A stretch of DNA of 64,000 nucleotides from Acidimicrobiaceae bacterium (GTDB lineage Bacteria > Actinomycetota > Acidimicrobiia > Acidimicrobiales > Ilumatobacteraceae), in contig JACJWF010000003.1 of assembly GCA_020637295.1 (NCBI GenBank), forward strand, positions 298,960-362,959. Reading direction: 5' to 3'. Under the pieces are notes generated by a model. The model did not search any database. It was not told where the DNA came from and saw only the letters and a list, made by a program, of their open reading frames with translations. Made by a program: the position numbers and the translations under genes. This document shows, in pieces, positions 30,135 to 38,791 of this stretch (positions are counted from its first letter, which is position 1; the number at the start of each line of letters is the position of its first letter).

Positions 30135-31241
30135 ATGGAGGTCCGGGTGCTCGGGCCGGTCGAGCTGGTGGACGACGCCGGCGACATGGTCGAGCTGTCA
30201 GGCGCGAAGATGCGCGGTCTGCTCGCGGTGCTGGCCGTCGAGGCCGGTCGGACCGTGACGCCCCAGCGCCTGATCGACGTCCTGTGGGGTGGGTTGCTCT
30301 CCGCCGGGGGACTGTCGGCGGCGGTGTACGCGATGATCGAAGGCCCGCACCGCGGCTGGTCCGACGGCCTCGTCGTCGGCGGGTTCCTCGTGGGCGCGGC
30401 GGCCCTGGTCGGCTTCGTGCTGTGGGAGCTGTCCCGCGAGGAGCCGTTGCTCGATCCGCGGCTGTTCCGCCGGGCCGGTTTCGCCAGCGGCAGCCTGTCC
30501 ATCACCCTGCAGTTCCTCGCGTTCTTCGGCTTCGTCTTCATCGGCCTCCAGTACCTGCAGCTCGTCCTCGACTACTCGCCGCTGCGGGCAGCGCTGGCGT
30601 TCGTGCCGATGGGCATGACCATCGGTGCCATGTCCCGCCAGGTCGCGCCGCGCCTGGCGCGGCGGCTGGGTGGGGCACGCGTCAACTCGGCCGGCCTGGC
30701 GCTGGCCGCCACCGGGTTCTGCGTGCTCGCCGGCCTCGGGGCGTCCAGCACGTACTGGCACGTGCTGGCCGGGCTGTTGACCCTGGGCGCCGGGATGGGG
30801 CTGGCCACCGCGCCGGCGACGTCGGCCATCGTGACCTCGCTGCCGGACTCCAAGCAGGGGGTCGCCTCGGCGGTCAACGACGCCGCTCGGGAGGTCGGCG
30901 GGGCCATCGGCATCGCGGTGCTGGGCAGCCTCCTGACCAGCGGGTACCACGACGGCCTCCGCCCGGCTGCAGCGGCACTCCCGCCGGAGGTCGCCGAGCG
31001 TGCCCGCGAGTCGCTGGCCTTCGTCGTCCACGCCGCCGATCAGCTCGGCCCCCGGGGTGGCGAGCTCGTCACTGCCGCCCGCAGCGCGTTCGTGGACGGG
31101 CTGCAGTCGGCGATGTGGGTGGCCGCTGCGATCATGGCCGCTGGCTCCGTCGCCACCGCCGTGCTCCACCGGCACGACGCTCCGGTGCCTGCCGAGCCGG
31201 CGGCCGACGGCCACGACGTGCCGGCGCTGGTGCGGTCGTGA
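30135..31241 (+). CDS. Chimeric gene: SARP/BTAD regulator N-terminus fused to C-terminal half of a DHA2-type MFS exporter
   Basis: From ATG 30135 the first 52 residues are the winged-helix start of a SARP/BTAD regulator (MEVRVLGPVELVDDAGDMV, then LRGLLAVLAVEAGRTV-like sequence and LIDVLWG). At about nt 30285-30295 the sequence turns abruptly into the second half of a 14-helix drug exporter, with about eight membrane segments, EEPLLDPRLFRRAGFASGSL and a typical MFS C-terminus. The exporter lacks its N-terminal helices and the regulator lacks most of its DNA-binding and all of its BTAD domain. This looks like an in-frame deletion fusing two genes. Neither original function is likely to survive. 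It is coupled to the next gene by GTGA. Confidence 0.7.
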   Translation: MEVRVLGPVELVDDAGDMVELSGAKMRGLLAVLAVEAGRTVTPQRLIDVLWGGLLSAGGLSAAVYAMIEGPHRGWSDGLVVGGFLVGAAALVGFVLWELSREEPLLDPRLFRRAGFASGSLSITLQFLAFFGFVFIGLQYLQLVLDYSPLRAALAFVPMGMTIGAMSRQVAPRLARRLGGARVNSAGLALAATGFCVLAGLGASSTYWHVLAGLLTLGAGMGLATAPATSAIVTSLPDSKQGVASAVNDAAREVGGAIGIAVLGSLLTSGYHDGLRPAAAALPPEVAERARESLAFVVHAADQLGPRGGELVTAARSAFVDGLQSAMWVAAAIMAAGSVATAVLHRHDAPVPAEPAADGHDVPALVRS

Positions 31242-31540
31242 TCGCCAGGGTGTGGCGGGGCCACGTGGAGTCGCGAGACGCCGACGAGTACCTGGCGTTG
31301 ATGAGGGCGGTGGCCCTCCCGGACTGCCGGTCGACGCCCGGCAACCTCGGGGCCTACGTGCTCTGCCGCCCCGGCCCGTCGATCACGGAGTTCATGGTGC
31401 TGACGTTCTGGGAGTGCGAGGAGGCCGTCGCCGGGTTCACCGGCGACCGGCCGACCCGGGCCAAGTACTACCCCTTCGACCCGGGCTTCCTGCTCGCGAT
31501 GGCGCCGAACGCCGAGCACCTCGACGCCTACGACGAGTGA
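31238..31540 (+). CDS. Small antibiotic-biosynthesis-monooxygenase-like protein
   Basis: The 100-residue product begins MIARVWRGHVESRDADEYL and contains STPGNLGAYVLCRPG, EFMVLTFWECEEAVAGFTG and KYYPFDPGFLL. The pattern of alternating strands and one helix is that of the dimeric ferredoxin-like ABM fold. The GTG start overlaps the chimeric gene's stop by 4 bases. Members act as cofactor-free oxygenases or have unknown roles. Confidence 0.65.
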   Translation: MIARVWRGHVESRDADEYLALMRAVALPDCRSTPGNLGAYVLCRPGPSITEFMVLTFWECEEAVAGFTGDRPTRAKYYPFDPGFLLAMAPNAEHLDAYDE

Positions 31541-31572
31541 CGGCACGTTGGTGGGTACTCTCCGCCTTGGGC

Positions 31573-31599
31573 GTGAGACTTGAGTCTCACTAGTCTCAT
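31573..31599. promoter_or_regulatory. TGAGAC/GTCTCA repeat operator before the ThDP enzyme
   Basis: GTGAGAC (31573-31579) and GTCTCAC (31584-31590) form a perfect inverted repeat with a 4-bp spacer. A third half-site TAGTCTCAT follows at 31591-31599. It lies 36 bp before the ATG of the thiamine-diphosphate enzyme, whose operon ends with a TetR gene, the probable ligand-responsive regulator of this site. Confidence 0.65.
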
Positions 31600-31634
31600 G
31601 GTGGGCCTCGAGCCCGCTACCTCTGGGGGTCGAC

Positions 31635-33374
31635 ATGGGTTCCGACGAGCTGTCCGAGATCGGTGTGCTGAACGGTGGTGAGCTGGCGGCGTGGGCGCTG
31701 GCCGAGGCCGGGGTGGAGGTCGTGTTCGCCCTCCACGGCGGCCACCTGGACTCGTTCCTCACCGGCTGCCGCCGGTTCGGCATCGACCTGGTGGACTGCC
31801 GCCACGAGGCCGCTGCGGTCAACGCGGCCGACGGGTACGCGCGCAGCACCGGCCGTCTCGGCGTCGCGGCGGTCACCGCCGGCCCTGGCCTGTTCAACGC
31901 CGTCGCCGGCATCAGCAACGCGGCTGCGGACTCGATCGGTGTCATGGTCGTCACCAGCTCGCCGCCGCTCGGCGAGGCCGAGACTGGCGAGATGCAGGGT
32001 TGCCTCGACCAGCTCGGCGTCGTCGGCCCGATCACCAAGTGGGCCTCGCGTGCCTACACGGCCCGCAGGGTGCCCGATCTCGTCGGCCTCGCCATCCGCC
32101 ACGCGACCGGCGGCGTGCCCGGCCCCGTGGTGCTGGACATCCCGATCGACGTGGCGTTCACGCCGGTGAAGCCGGAGCGGGTGCCGGCGTTCGGTCGGCC
32201 CGAAGCGGGCGAGCGGCCGGTTCCGAGTGCCGAAGCGATTGCGGCAGCGGTCCGGCTGCTGAACGCGGCGGAACGGCCGGCGCTGGTCGTCGGCGACTCG
32301 AGCATGTCGGTGGACATCGCCGACGCGCTGGAGCGCTTCGTCGCGGCCACCGGGTTCCCCGTGTTCTCCACCACGCTCAGCCGCGGCTCGCTGCCCGGCT
32401 CGCACCCGCTGTACGGCGGAACCCTCTCCTCGCTCGGCGGCCTCGGTGCCATCGGGGTCGAGCCGCCCGATGTGGTGCTGCTGGTCGGTGCGTCGTTCGG
32501 CTTGCTGCTCGGCGGCCGTGGCTTCGCCAAGCTCGCCGGCGGCGCCAAGGTCATCCAGATGCACCTCGACCCGGCGGAGATCGGCCGGCTCGGCGGGGTG
32601 GACGTCGGCGTGCTCGGCGACCTGGCTGCCGGTCTGGACGCCATCCGCCAGCAGCTGGCGGGCCGCGACGTCACCGGCTGGGCAGCGAAGGCGGTGGCGA
32701 TGAAGCGCTTCGCCGACATGCTCTTCGAAGGCGCCGGCATGGAGGACGACGGGCTGCACCCGTACCGCGCGGCGAAGGAGATCGCCGGGCAGATACCGCC
32801 GGGCTCGATCCTCATCCGCGACGGTGGCGAGGCGGCCATCTGGATCGACTGGGCCACCACGCACCTCGACCTCGGCGGCGTCCTCGCACTCGGCTACCAG
32901 GGCCACCTCGGCGTCGGCCAGGGCTTCGCCGTCGGCGCCCAGCGCGCCCACCCGGACCGGCGGGTGATCCAGGTCACCGGCGACGGTGCCATCGGGTTCC
33001 ACATCCAGGAGTGGGACACGATGGTGCGTCACCGCCTGCCCGTCGTCACGGTGGTGCTGAACAACGCCGCCTGGGGCATGTCCATCCACGGCCAGCACGC
33101 CGTCTACGGCGCAGAGGGCGACGTCATCTCCCGCCTCGCGCCGACCCGCTACGACCTCGTGGCCGAGGGGTTCGGCGCCTTCGGCCAGCACGTCTCGTCC
33201 GTCGAGGAACTGGCCCCGGCCATGGCTCGCGCCCTGGACTCCGGCCGCCCGTCGGTGATCAACGTGGCCACGTCCGCCGCGGTCGTCAACCCGATCACCA
33301 CCTCGATGCTCGGCGACCTCACCGTGACCGACCAGATCGTCATCCCGTACTACGAGAACATCCCGCTCCAGTGA
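31635..33374 (+). CDS. Thiamine-diphosphate-dependent enzyme, acetolactate synthase-like
   Basis: The 579-residue protein has the three domains of the IlvB/benzoylformate decarboxylase superfamily. The PYR domain has catalytic Glu58 (CRHEAAAVNAADGYAR), the central domain has VVGDSSMSVD, and the PP domain has the ThDP motif GDGAIGFHIQEWDT (Gly449-Asp450-Gly451) ending LNNAAWG. Length is typical. It is translated with a TetR regulator (GTGA overlap) behind a strong operator, so it is an inducible catabolic or ligating enzyme (2-oxoacid decarboxylase or 2-hydroxyacyl-CoA lyase type) rather than a biosynthetic one. Exact reaction unknown. Confidence 0.82.
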   Translation: MGSDELSEIGVLNGGELAAWALAEAGVEVVFALHGGHLDSFLTGCRRFGIDLVDCRHEAAAVNAADGYARSTGRLGVAAVTAGPGLFNAVAGISNAAADSIGVMVVTSSPPLGEAETGEMQGCLDQLGVVGPITKWASRAYTARRVPDLVGLAIRHATGGVPGPVVLDIPIDVAFTPVKPERVPAFGRPEAGERPVPSAEAIAAAVRLLNAAERPALVVGDSSMSVDIADALERFVAATGFPVFSTTLSRGSLPGSHPLYGGTLSSLGGLGAIGVEPPDVVLLVGASFGLLLGGRGFAKLAGGAKVIQMHLDPAEIGRLGGVDVGVLGDLAAGLDAIRQQLAGRDVTGWAAKAVAMKRFADMLFEGAGMEDDGLHPYRAAKEIAGQIPPGSILIRDGGEAAIWIDWATTHLDLGGVLALGYQGHLGVGQGFAVGAQRAHPDRRVIQVTGDGAIGFHIQEWDTMVRHRLPVVTVVLNNAAWGMSIHGQHAVYGAEGDVISRLAPTRYDLVAEGFGAFGQHVSSVEELAPAMARALDSGRPSVINVATSAAVVNPITTSMLGDLTVTDQIVIPYYENIPLQ

Positions 33375-34003
33375 GCGACGCTGCGTTCAGCGACACCGGC
33401 CGGGTCGGCGAGGTGTCGCCGCTGGACGGCCGCAGCCTTCGCCGGGAACGGAACGCGGAACGCCTGTACGAAGCCGCCAACACGCTGCTGGCGGACGGCT
33501 CGTTCGAGGACATCAGCGTCGACGACATCTGTGCGCTGGCCGGGGTCGGCAGGGCCACGTTCTTCCGCATCTACGAGACCAAGGCCGGCCTGCTGCGGGA
33601 GTTCAACCGGCGCCTCGCCGACGACGCCCGCCAGCGCCTGGAGCAGGCTCCGGGCGCCGGGGTCCGCGACGCGCTGGAGCAGATTCGAAGCGCCATCATC
33701 GACGCCTGGCGGCACGCCGGCAGAGGGCACCTCGGGATGGCCCGGGAGTTCATCCGCTCCGCACCCAACGGCAACCTGCACGCGGCGCACCCGGAGCTCC
33801 TCGAACTGGTGAACGGCTGCATCTCCAAGGCGGTGCTGGCCGGGGAACTGCGCGACACCGTGCCGGTCGACCTGGCGGCGTCGCTGGCGCTGGTGAACAT
33901 GACGGCGGCGGTCGCCTACGTCATCGCCGGCAACGACGTGGACCTCGACGAGCTGTCCTGCACCCTGCTGGACCAGTGGTACGCGGGCATGCAGTCCTCC
34001 TGA
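33371..34003 (+). CDS. TetR-family regulator of the ThDP-enzyme operon
   Basis: The 210-residue protein has a helix-turn-helix region (RLYEAANTLLADGSFEDIS, then VDDICALAGVGRATFFRIYETK) and a helical C-terminal domain. The GTG start overlaps the preceding stop by 4 bases, so it is made in step with the enzyme. The inverted repeat at 31573-31599 is its likely operator, giving autoregulation. Confidence 0.85.
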   Translation: MSDAAFSDTGRVGEVSPLDGRSLRRERNAERLYEAANTLLADGSFEDISVDDICALAGVGRATFFRIYETKAGLLREFNRRLADDARQRLEQAPGAGVRDALEQIRSAIIDAWRHAGRGHLGMAREFIRSAPNGNLHAAHPELLELVNGCISKAVLAGELRDTVPVDLAASLALVNMTAAVAYVIAGNDVDLDELSCTLLDQWYAGMQSS

Positions 34004-34040
34004 CCGCCGCCGGCGGGCCGTCCCACAGGGCGACTAGCGT

Positions 34041-34790
34041 GTGGCGGTGGGAGATCTGGCGGCGTTTCGTCGGCTGAAGCTGGGCGACCTGGAGTCGCTC
34101 ATCGCCCGGCCGGGCATGTGGGCCACCACTGGCCACGACCTGCAGATGGCCGGCTTCCGCCTGCTGGACGACCTCCTCCGTCTCGATGGTGCGGATCGTC
34201 CGGACTGGCTGCGCCCCGCGCTGCGCCGCTTCGGGAAATTGGGCATCGCTGGGGCGTTCACAGGCACCTTCGGCGATAGCGACTATCGGGAGGAAGTCGC
34301 CTCGGTCCTGGCGGAGATGGCTACACGGATGGGCTATTTCGTGCCCTCCGGCCCCGTCCTGCCGGAGGCACAGCACCGTGAACTTGTGGAAGCGGTGACC
34401 GCGGCATGGACCGACCGGGATGTGGTCTTCGACGATGCCATGGGCCGGCTGGGCTCGCCAACGCTGTCGATCGGAGGCCGCGTCGTCTCGTTCGCGAGCG
34501 ACATCGGCTCGTGGCTTCATCTCGACTTCCAGCAGGAGCGGCTCACTCGCTACGACCGCGGCGCTGGCCAGGAGATCCGCGAGCTCGGTGAACTACTCCT
34601 GCGGGACGTGCGGCTGCCGCTGGAAGGGTTTGACGAAGCGCTGGTCCTGACGAATTTCGGTCGGTACCAACGATGGGGCGCGGGCTCCTGGATCGATCAG
34701 CCCCGTCACAGGGACGACGATCCGTCCGTCGCGGTGATCGCCGCGAGCCTGCGGGCCATCCGCGCAAAGGACCCCTCACAGCGCGGGTAG
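34041..34790 (+). CDS. Hypothetical protein, unrecognised family
   Basis: The 249-residue soluble protein begins with a GTG at 34041 or 34047 and reads LESLIARPGMWATTGHDLQMAGFRLLDDLLRL. Later there are DDAMGRLGSPTLSIGGRVVSF and FDEALVLTNFGRYQRWGAGSW. It has no signal peptide, membrane segments or catalytic motif I can name. The mixture of helices in the N-terminal half and a strand-rich centre would suit a SUKH- or immunity-like fold, but this is speculation. It stands alone, with its nearest downstream neighbour converging. Confidence 0.6.
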   Translation: MAVGDLAAFRRLKLGDLESLIARPGMWATTGHDLQMAGFRLLDDLLRLDGADRPDWLRPALRRFGKLGIAGAFTGTFGDSDYREEVASVLAEMATRMGYFVPSGPVLPEAQHRELVEAVTAAWTDRDVVFDDAMGRLGSPTLSIGGRVVSFASDIGSWLHLDFQQERLTRYDRGAGQEIRELGELLLRDVRLPLEGFDEALVLTNFGRYQRWGAGSWIDQPRHRDDDPSVAVIAASLRAIRAKDPSQRG

Positions 34791-34845
34791 CGGCTGCACC
34801 TCCACCGGCGACCGCCAGGATCATCCATCGCGCGGGGCGCCGACT

Positions 34846-35343
34846 TCACCGGCCTCGGCGGCGGCGTTGGGCGCGGTTCGGTGCCGGACGGAACCGTGGG
34901 CTGCCGGCGGGCAGATCGAGACGGCGCATCGCGTTGGCATGACACGCGCAGAACCAGCTGGGTGGAGGGACCACCTGCAACGCCTCGCCGGGCTGCAGGA
35001 GCCGGCCGTAGCGGTTGGACCATGTGCCGAAGTAGTCGCCTTGGAGGTGGTCGGCGTGGACCTCCACACAACGCACCCCGCGCATCGACGGCAGGTCGAG
35101 TGCAGGCCGTCCGCGTGCAGCGACCCCCTTCGCCAGCGTGTTGATCAACTCGTACTGGTGCTCGCGGGCGAGGTCGACCACGATGAGCTCTGGGTGGTCG
35201 TAGTGCTCCACCAACCCCACGGTGTAGGTGAACGTCCCCTCGCCCTCACCGACCGTGAGGACGACCCAGCCGTGGACTCTGATCTGCAGGTCGAGCGCCC
35301 GCATTGCCTCCTCATGGGAGTAGCCATCACATTCGAGACACAT
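34846..35343 (-). CDS. DUF4262 domain protein
   Basis: The 165-residue protein starts MCLECDGYSHEEAMRALD. It then has the family features RVHGWVVLTVGEGEGTFTYTVGL, HPELIVVDL and a C-terminal part with Trp-rich and Cys-containing loops (WSNRYGRLLQ, WFCACHANAMRRL), ending in a basic RRRRGR tail. DUF4262 proteins are widespread in actinobacteria and of unknown function. A start 5 codons upstream (GTG) is possible. It is divergent from the DUF6544-like gene by about 90 bp. Confidence 0.75.
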   Translation of the reverse strand: MCLECDGYSHEEAMRALDLQIRVHGWVVLTVGEGEGTFTYTVGLVEHYDHPELIVVDLAREHQYELINTLAKGVAARGRPALDLPSMRGVRCVEVHADHLQGDYFGTWSNRYGRLLQPGEALQVVPPPSWFCACHANAMRRLDLPAGSPRFRPAPNRAQRRRRGR

Positions 35344-35434
35344 GCCCGCATCGTGGACGAGGGGTGTGACAGGGTTCCCCGGCGAGGACGTTGGCCTCTT
35401 CAGGACGCAAGGCCGCCGCGGGCACCATGGTGGT

Positions 35435-36616
35435 GTGAGGGCCGTGATCCGCTGGACCGTGGGCCTGCTGGTGATCGTCCACGGCCTGATCCACCTGATG
35501 GGCGCCGTGAAGGGCTTCGGCTGGGCCGATGTCGACACGCTGCACGAGCCGCTCGGGCCGTCACTGGGTGTCGCCTGGCTCGCCGCGGCCGCCCTGGTCA
35601 CGGCCGCCGGCGTGATGCTCCTGGCCCGTGCACGGGGATGGTGGGCGGTGGCCGCGGGCGGGGCGGTGTGCTCGCAGGTGGTCATCACCACGTCGTGGGG
35701 CGATGCCGCGGCGGGCACCGCCGGCAACGTCCTGCTGGCCCTGGCGGCGCTCTACGGGTTCCGGTCCCATGGTCCATCCAGCTTCCGTGCCCGCTTCCGA
35801 GACCTCGCCGCTGCCACCGAGCAGGCCGTCCGCGCAGCCGCGGACGGTGCCGCCGGCATCGTCGGCGAGGACGACCTGTCGCGCCTGCCCGCCCCGGTCG
35901 CCGGGTACGTCCGTGCCTCCGGTGCCGTCGGGCGACCGCATGTGGTGGGGTTCCGCGCCGCCATCAGTGGCCGGATCCGCAGCGGCGCCGACCAGCCGTG
36001 GATGCCGTGGACCGGCCGGCAGGTGAACACGTACGGTGCAGCGCCGAGCCGTGTGCTCTACATGGACGCCACGATGAAGGGCATTCCCGCCGATGTGCTG
36101 CACGCCTACATCGGCCCGGCAGCCACCATGCGCGTCCGGGTGGCGTCCCTCCTGAACCTGATCGACGCCCACGGCCCGGAGATGGACCAGGCCGAGACGG
36201 TCACCCTGCTCAACGACCTGTGTGTGCTCGCGCCGGCCGCCCTGGTGGACGCACCGATCGAGTGGACGCCGATCGACGACCACCATGCCAGGGCGACCTT
36301 CGCCAACGCCGGCCATGCGGCTACGGCCGTGCTGTCCTTCGACGACCAGCACGAGCTGGTCGACTTCGTGTCCGACGATCGTCTGCGGTCGTCCGCCGAC
36401 GGCCGGACCTTTACGCCGCAGCGCTGGTCCACACCGATCCGCGACTACCGGAGCTTCGGAGGCCGTCGGCTGGGTGCGCTCGGCACCGGGCGCTGGCACC
36501 CGGACGACGAGCCCGCCTTCGACTACCTCGAGTTCCACGTGGACGCCATCGACTACCTGGAGGTGGCCGCCGACGGCATGGTCGCCCCACATGGCGCAGC
36601 GTCGCAGATGCCCTGA
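35435..36616 (+). CDS. DUF6544-like membrane-anchored protein
   Basis: The 393-residue protein has three N-terminal membrane segments (about 5-22, 44-65 and 68-110 in part) with HGLIHLMGAVKGFGW, followed by a soluble domain of about 270 residues. The soluble part includes PVAGYVRASGAVGRPHV, the beta-strand SRVLYMDATMKG, and PIEWTPIDDHHARATFANAGH, as in the DUF6544 family. Many relatives have DoxX-like membrane parts. Role unknown. A lipid- or ligand-binding function is inferred only from the beta-rich domain. Confidence 0.68.
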   Translation: MRAVIRWTVGLLVIVHGLIHLMGAVKGFGWADVDTLHEPLGPSLGVAWLAAAALVTAAGVMLLARARGWWAVAAGGAVCSQVVITTSWGDAAAGTAGNVLLALAALYGFRSHGPSSFRARFRDLAAATEQAVRAAADGAAGIVGEDDLSRLPAPVAGYVRASGAVGRPHVVGFRAAISGRIRSGADQPWMPWTGRQVNTYGAAPSRVLYMDATMKGIPADVLHAYIGPAATMRVRVASLLNLIDAHGPEMDQAETVTLLNDLCVLAPAALVDAPIEWTPIDDHHARATFANAGHAATAVLSFDDQHELVDFVSDDRLRSSADGRTFTPQRWSTPIRDYRSFGGRRLGALGTGRWHPDDEPAFDYLEFHVDAIDYLEVAADGMVAPHGAASQMP

Positions 36617-36663
36617 CACGGGCTGTGCCACCATGAGTTGATGGCTCGCCCCGGGGATGCGGC

Positions 36664-37800
36664 ATGACGGTCGTCGCCAGCTTCGTCGGTGGCTGGGGCC
36701 ACGCCGAGCCACTGCTGCCGGTGGCGGAGCGTGCCGCGCAGGCGGGCCAGCGGGTGGTGTTCGCCGGCCAGGCGGCGATCGTGCCGCGGCTGGCCGACCG
36801 CGGCTACGACACCGTCGTGGTCGGCCCCGACACCATGGCGACCGAACCGCTCCCGCTGGTGCCGGTGGATCGCGATGCGGAACGTCGCGTGGTGGCGGAC
36901 CACTTCGTCCGCCGGTTCGGCGCGGAGCGGGCAGAGACACTGGCGGCCCTGTTCGAACGCGAGCGTCCCGAGGTGGTCGTCTGCGACGAGGTGGACGTCG
37001 GTGCCGTGCTGGCTGCGGAGCAGGCGGGCATCCCCGCGGTCACCGTCAGCGTGATCGCCGCCGGCCGCCTTGCCGCGCCGGAGGTCATCGGGACGGCCTG
37101 GAGCGATCTGCGCCGCTCCCACGGTCTGGCCGCGGACGACGAGTGCCGGCTGGCCGGCGGTTCGCTGATGCTGGCCTTCGCCCCGCCCTCCTTCCGCGAC
37201 CCGGTGCTGCCGCGGCCGCCGCGGCTGCAGCACGTGCGCCCCGCGGTCCTCGACCGGGTGACCCGGGAGGCGAGGCCGTCACTGGTGTACGCGACCCTCG
37301 GCACGATCTTCAACCTGGAGTCGGGTGACCTGCTCACCCGTGTCGGCCGGGCACTCGACCGGGTGGACGGCGACGCGCTCCTCACCGTCGGCCCACATCT
37401 GTCGGCACACGACCTCGGGGTGCCCGCAGGCGTCCGGGTGGAGAACTTCGTCCCCCAGGAGGACGTGCTCGGGCGATGCCGGGCTGTGGTCTGCCACGGC
37501 GGCTCCGGCACGTTGATCGCCGCGTTGTCGCTCGGTGTGCCGGTGGTCGTGCTGCCGATGGGGGCCGACCAGCCGGACAACGCCGACCGCTGCGAGGCGC
37601 TCGGGGTGGGCATCGTGCTCGATCCGCTGACCGCCACGCCGGCCACGATCCACGAAGCCGTGGACGCGGTCGTGCGCGACGGCCGGTACGCGGCTGCGGC
37701 GCGGGAGTTGGCCGCCGAGGCGGCGGCACTGCCATCTCTCGACGATGTGCGGGAGATCGATGCGCTCCTCTCGCCGGACCCTCGTCGCGCCGGTTCGTAG
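36664..37800 (+). CDS. GT1-type glycosyltransferase (macrolide/erythromycin CIII-like)
   Basis: The 378-residue protein has the GT-B fold of antibiotic and sterol glycosyltransferases. The N-terminal acceptor domain includes GGWGHAEPLLPVAE, and the C-terminal donor domain has the signature CHGGSGTLIAALSLGVPVV followed by MGADQPDNA, with His278 in the sugar-nucleotide site. It would transfer a sugar from NDP-sugar to a small lipophilic acceptor. No biosynthetic cluster surrounds it, so the acceptor cannot be named. Confidence 0.82.
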   Translation: MTVVASFVGGWGHAEPLLPVAERAAQAGQRVVFAGQAAIVPRLADRGYDTVVVGPDTMATEPLPLVPVDRDAERRVVADHFVRRFGAERAETLAALFERERPEVVVCDEVDVGAVLAAEQAGIPAVTVSVIAAGRLAAPEVIGTAWSDLRRSHGLAADDECRLAGGSLMLAFAPPSFRDPVLPRPPRLQHVRPAVLDRVTREARPSLVYATLGTIFNLESGDLLTRVGRALDRVDGDALLTVGPHLSAHDLGVPAGVRVENFVPQEDVLGRCRAVVCHGGSGTLIAALSLGVPVVVLPMGADQPDNADRCEALGVGIVLDPLTATPATIHEAVDAVVRDGRYAAAARELAAEAAALPSLDDVREIDALLSPDPRRAGS

Positions 37801-37809
37801 GATCGGGCC

Positions 37810-38259
37810 ATGAACCTTCCCGACGCGCTCAAGGACTTCCAACTGCAGACCATGAACGTGGTGCACCGCAGCCTGCTGCTCGTCTCCGGTGGGCGGATCG
37901 GACGGCGCCTCGGCAACATGCCCGTCTACAAGGTCACGACCACCGGACGAACCTCGGGGCAGCCACGGACCGTCATGCTGACGTCGCCCGTGCAGGACGG
38001 CGACACCATCGTGTTCATCGCGTCCAAAGGCGGCGACGACCGCGACCCGGACTGGTACCGCAACCTGGTCGCCAACCCGACGATCACCCTCGAAGCGGTC
38101 GGTGGCGACGGGGCGGCGGCGTTCGTGGCCCGCACCGCATCAGCGGAGGAGAAGGCCGAGCTGTGGCCGAAGGTCGTTGCGGCCTACAAGGGCTACGCCG
38201 GGTACCAGCGCAAGACGGACCGCGACATCCCGGTGGTGCTGGCCGAGCCGGCCGGCTGA
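37810..38259 (+). CDS. DDN-family deazaflavin (F420)-dependent nitroreductase-like protein
   Basis: The 149-residue protein has the split-barrel features of the DUF385/Ddn family: VYKVTTTGRTSGQPRTVML, IVFIASKGGDDRDPDWYRNLVANP, and the C-terminal GYAGYQRKTDRDIPVVLAEP. Members bind F420 with Gly-Arg-x-Ser-Gly and Lys-Gly-Gly motifs, and reduce quinones or nitro compounds. Together with the LLM enzyme at 39008 it implies that the host makes F420. Confidence 0.85.
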   Translation: MNLPDALKDFQLQTMNVVHRSLLLVSGGRIGRRLGNMPVYKVTTTGRTSGQPRTVMLTSPVQDGDTIVFIASKGGDDRDPDWYRNLVANPTITLEAVGGDGAAAFVARTASAEEKAELWPKVVAAYKGYAGYQRKTDRDIPVVLAEPAG

Positions 38260-38268
38260 CGCGGAGGG

Positions 38269-38526
38269 TCAGATCTGGTCGATGGCCCGGCTGGCCTCGT
38301 CCATGCCGGCGCCGGTGGCGGCCCGGTAGGCCTTGATCGCATCCAGCCGCCTGCCGGCACGCACGAGCGCGACCACCTCCGCCGGCACACCGCCGGACTG
38401 CGGCGGCGCATACGGGATGCCGAGCGCCTGGGACACGACCGCCAGGTGGGCTTCGATGGCTGCCAGCCGGCCGGTGACGGCCGCCAGGCGACGGTCGAGA
38501 TCGTCGCTGTACACGGGGGTCGACAT
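38269..38526 (-). CDS. Small protein with ribosomal L7/L12 C-terminal-like domain
   Basis: The 85-residue product has a coiled helix (DLDRRLAAVTGRLAAIEAHLAVVSQALG), then a short Pro/Gly linker. The segment VVALVRAGRRLDAIKAYRAATGAGMDEASRAID follows the helix-turn-helix pattern of the L7/L12 C-terminal domain. It is too short to be L7/L12 itself. Similar stand-alone proteins are common in actinobacteria, with unknown roles. Confidence 0.7.
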   Translation of the reverse strand: MSTPVYSDDLDRRLAAVTGRLAAIEAHLAVVSQALGIPYAPPQSGGVPAEVVALVRAGRRLDAIKAYRAATGAGMDEASRAIDQI

Positions 38527-38791
38527 GGGGGTCCTCCTCGTCCGGCCGGATCTGCCGTCGGCGCGGAACGGTACCACCGGCCCCGTCTGGTGGTGTCCGC
38601 CGGCCCGCCACGCCCACCTCCGCGTCGTCAATCTGGACCTCTCGTTGGCCGAGTTCCAGTCCACCTCCGAGGAGTTGAAGTCGACGAGTTTGCCGGTCTG
38701 GGAGCCAACTGGTGTTCCAGAGGGTCGGATCACGGATAGCGTGGGGGCTTCAGGGTCATCACGTGGGCCCCGTTGAAAGAAGAGGCCTCGA
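38527..38791 (+). promoter_or_regulatory. Leader region of the cold-shock gene
   Basis: These 265 bp contain no supported gene. The stretch nearest the gene has a GGATAGCGT -10-like element near 38736, and a GAAGAGG ribosome-binding site at 38781-38787, five bases before the ATG. Long structured leaders are usual for cold-shock genes, but no defined element is recognised. Confidence 0.35.
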
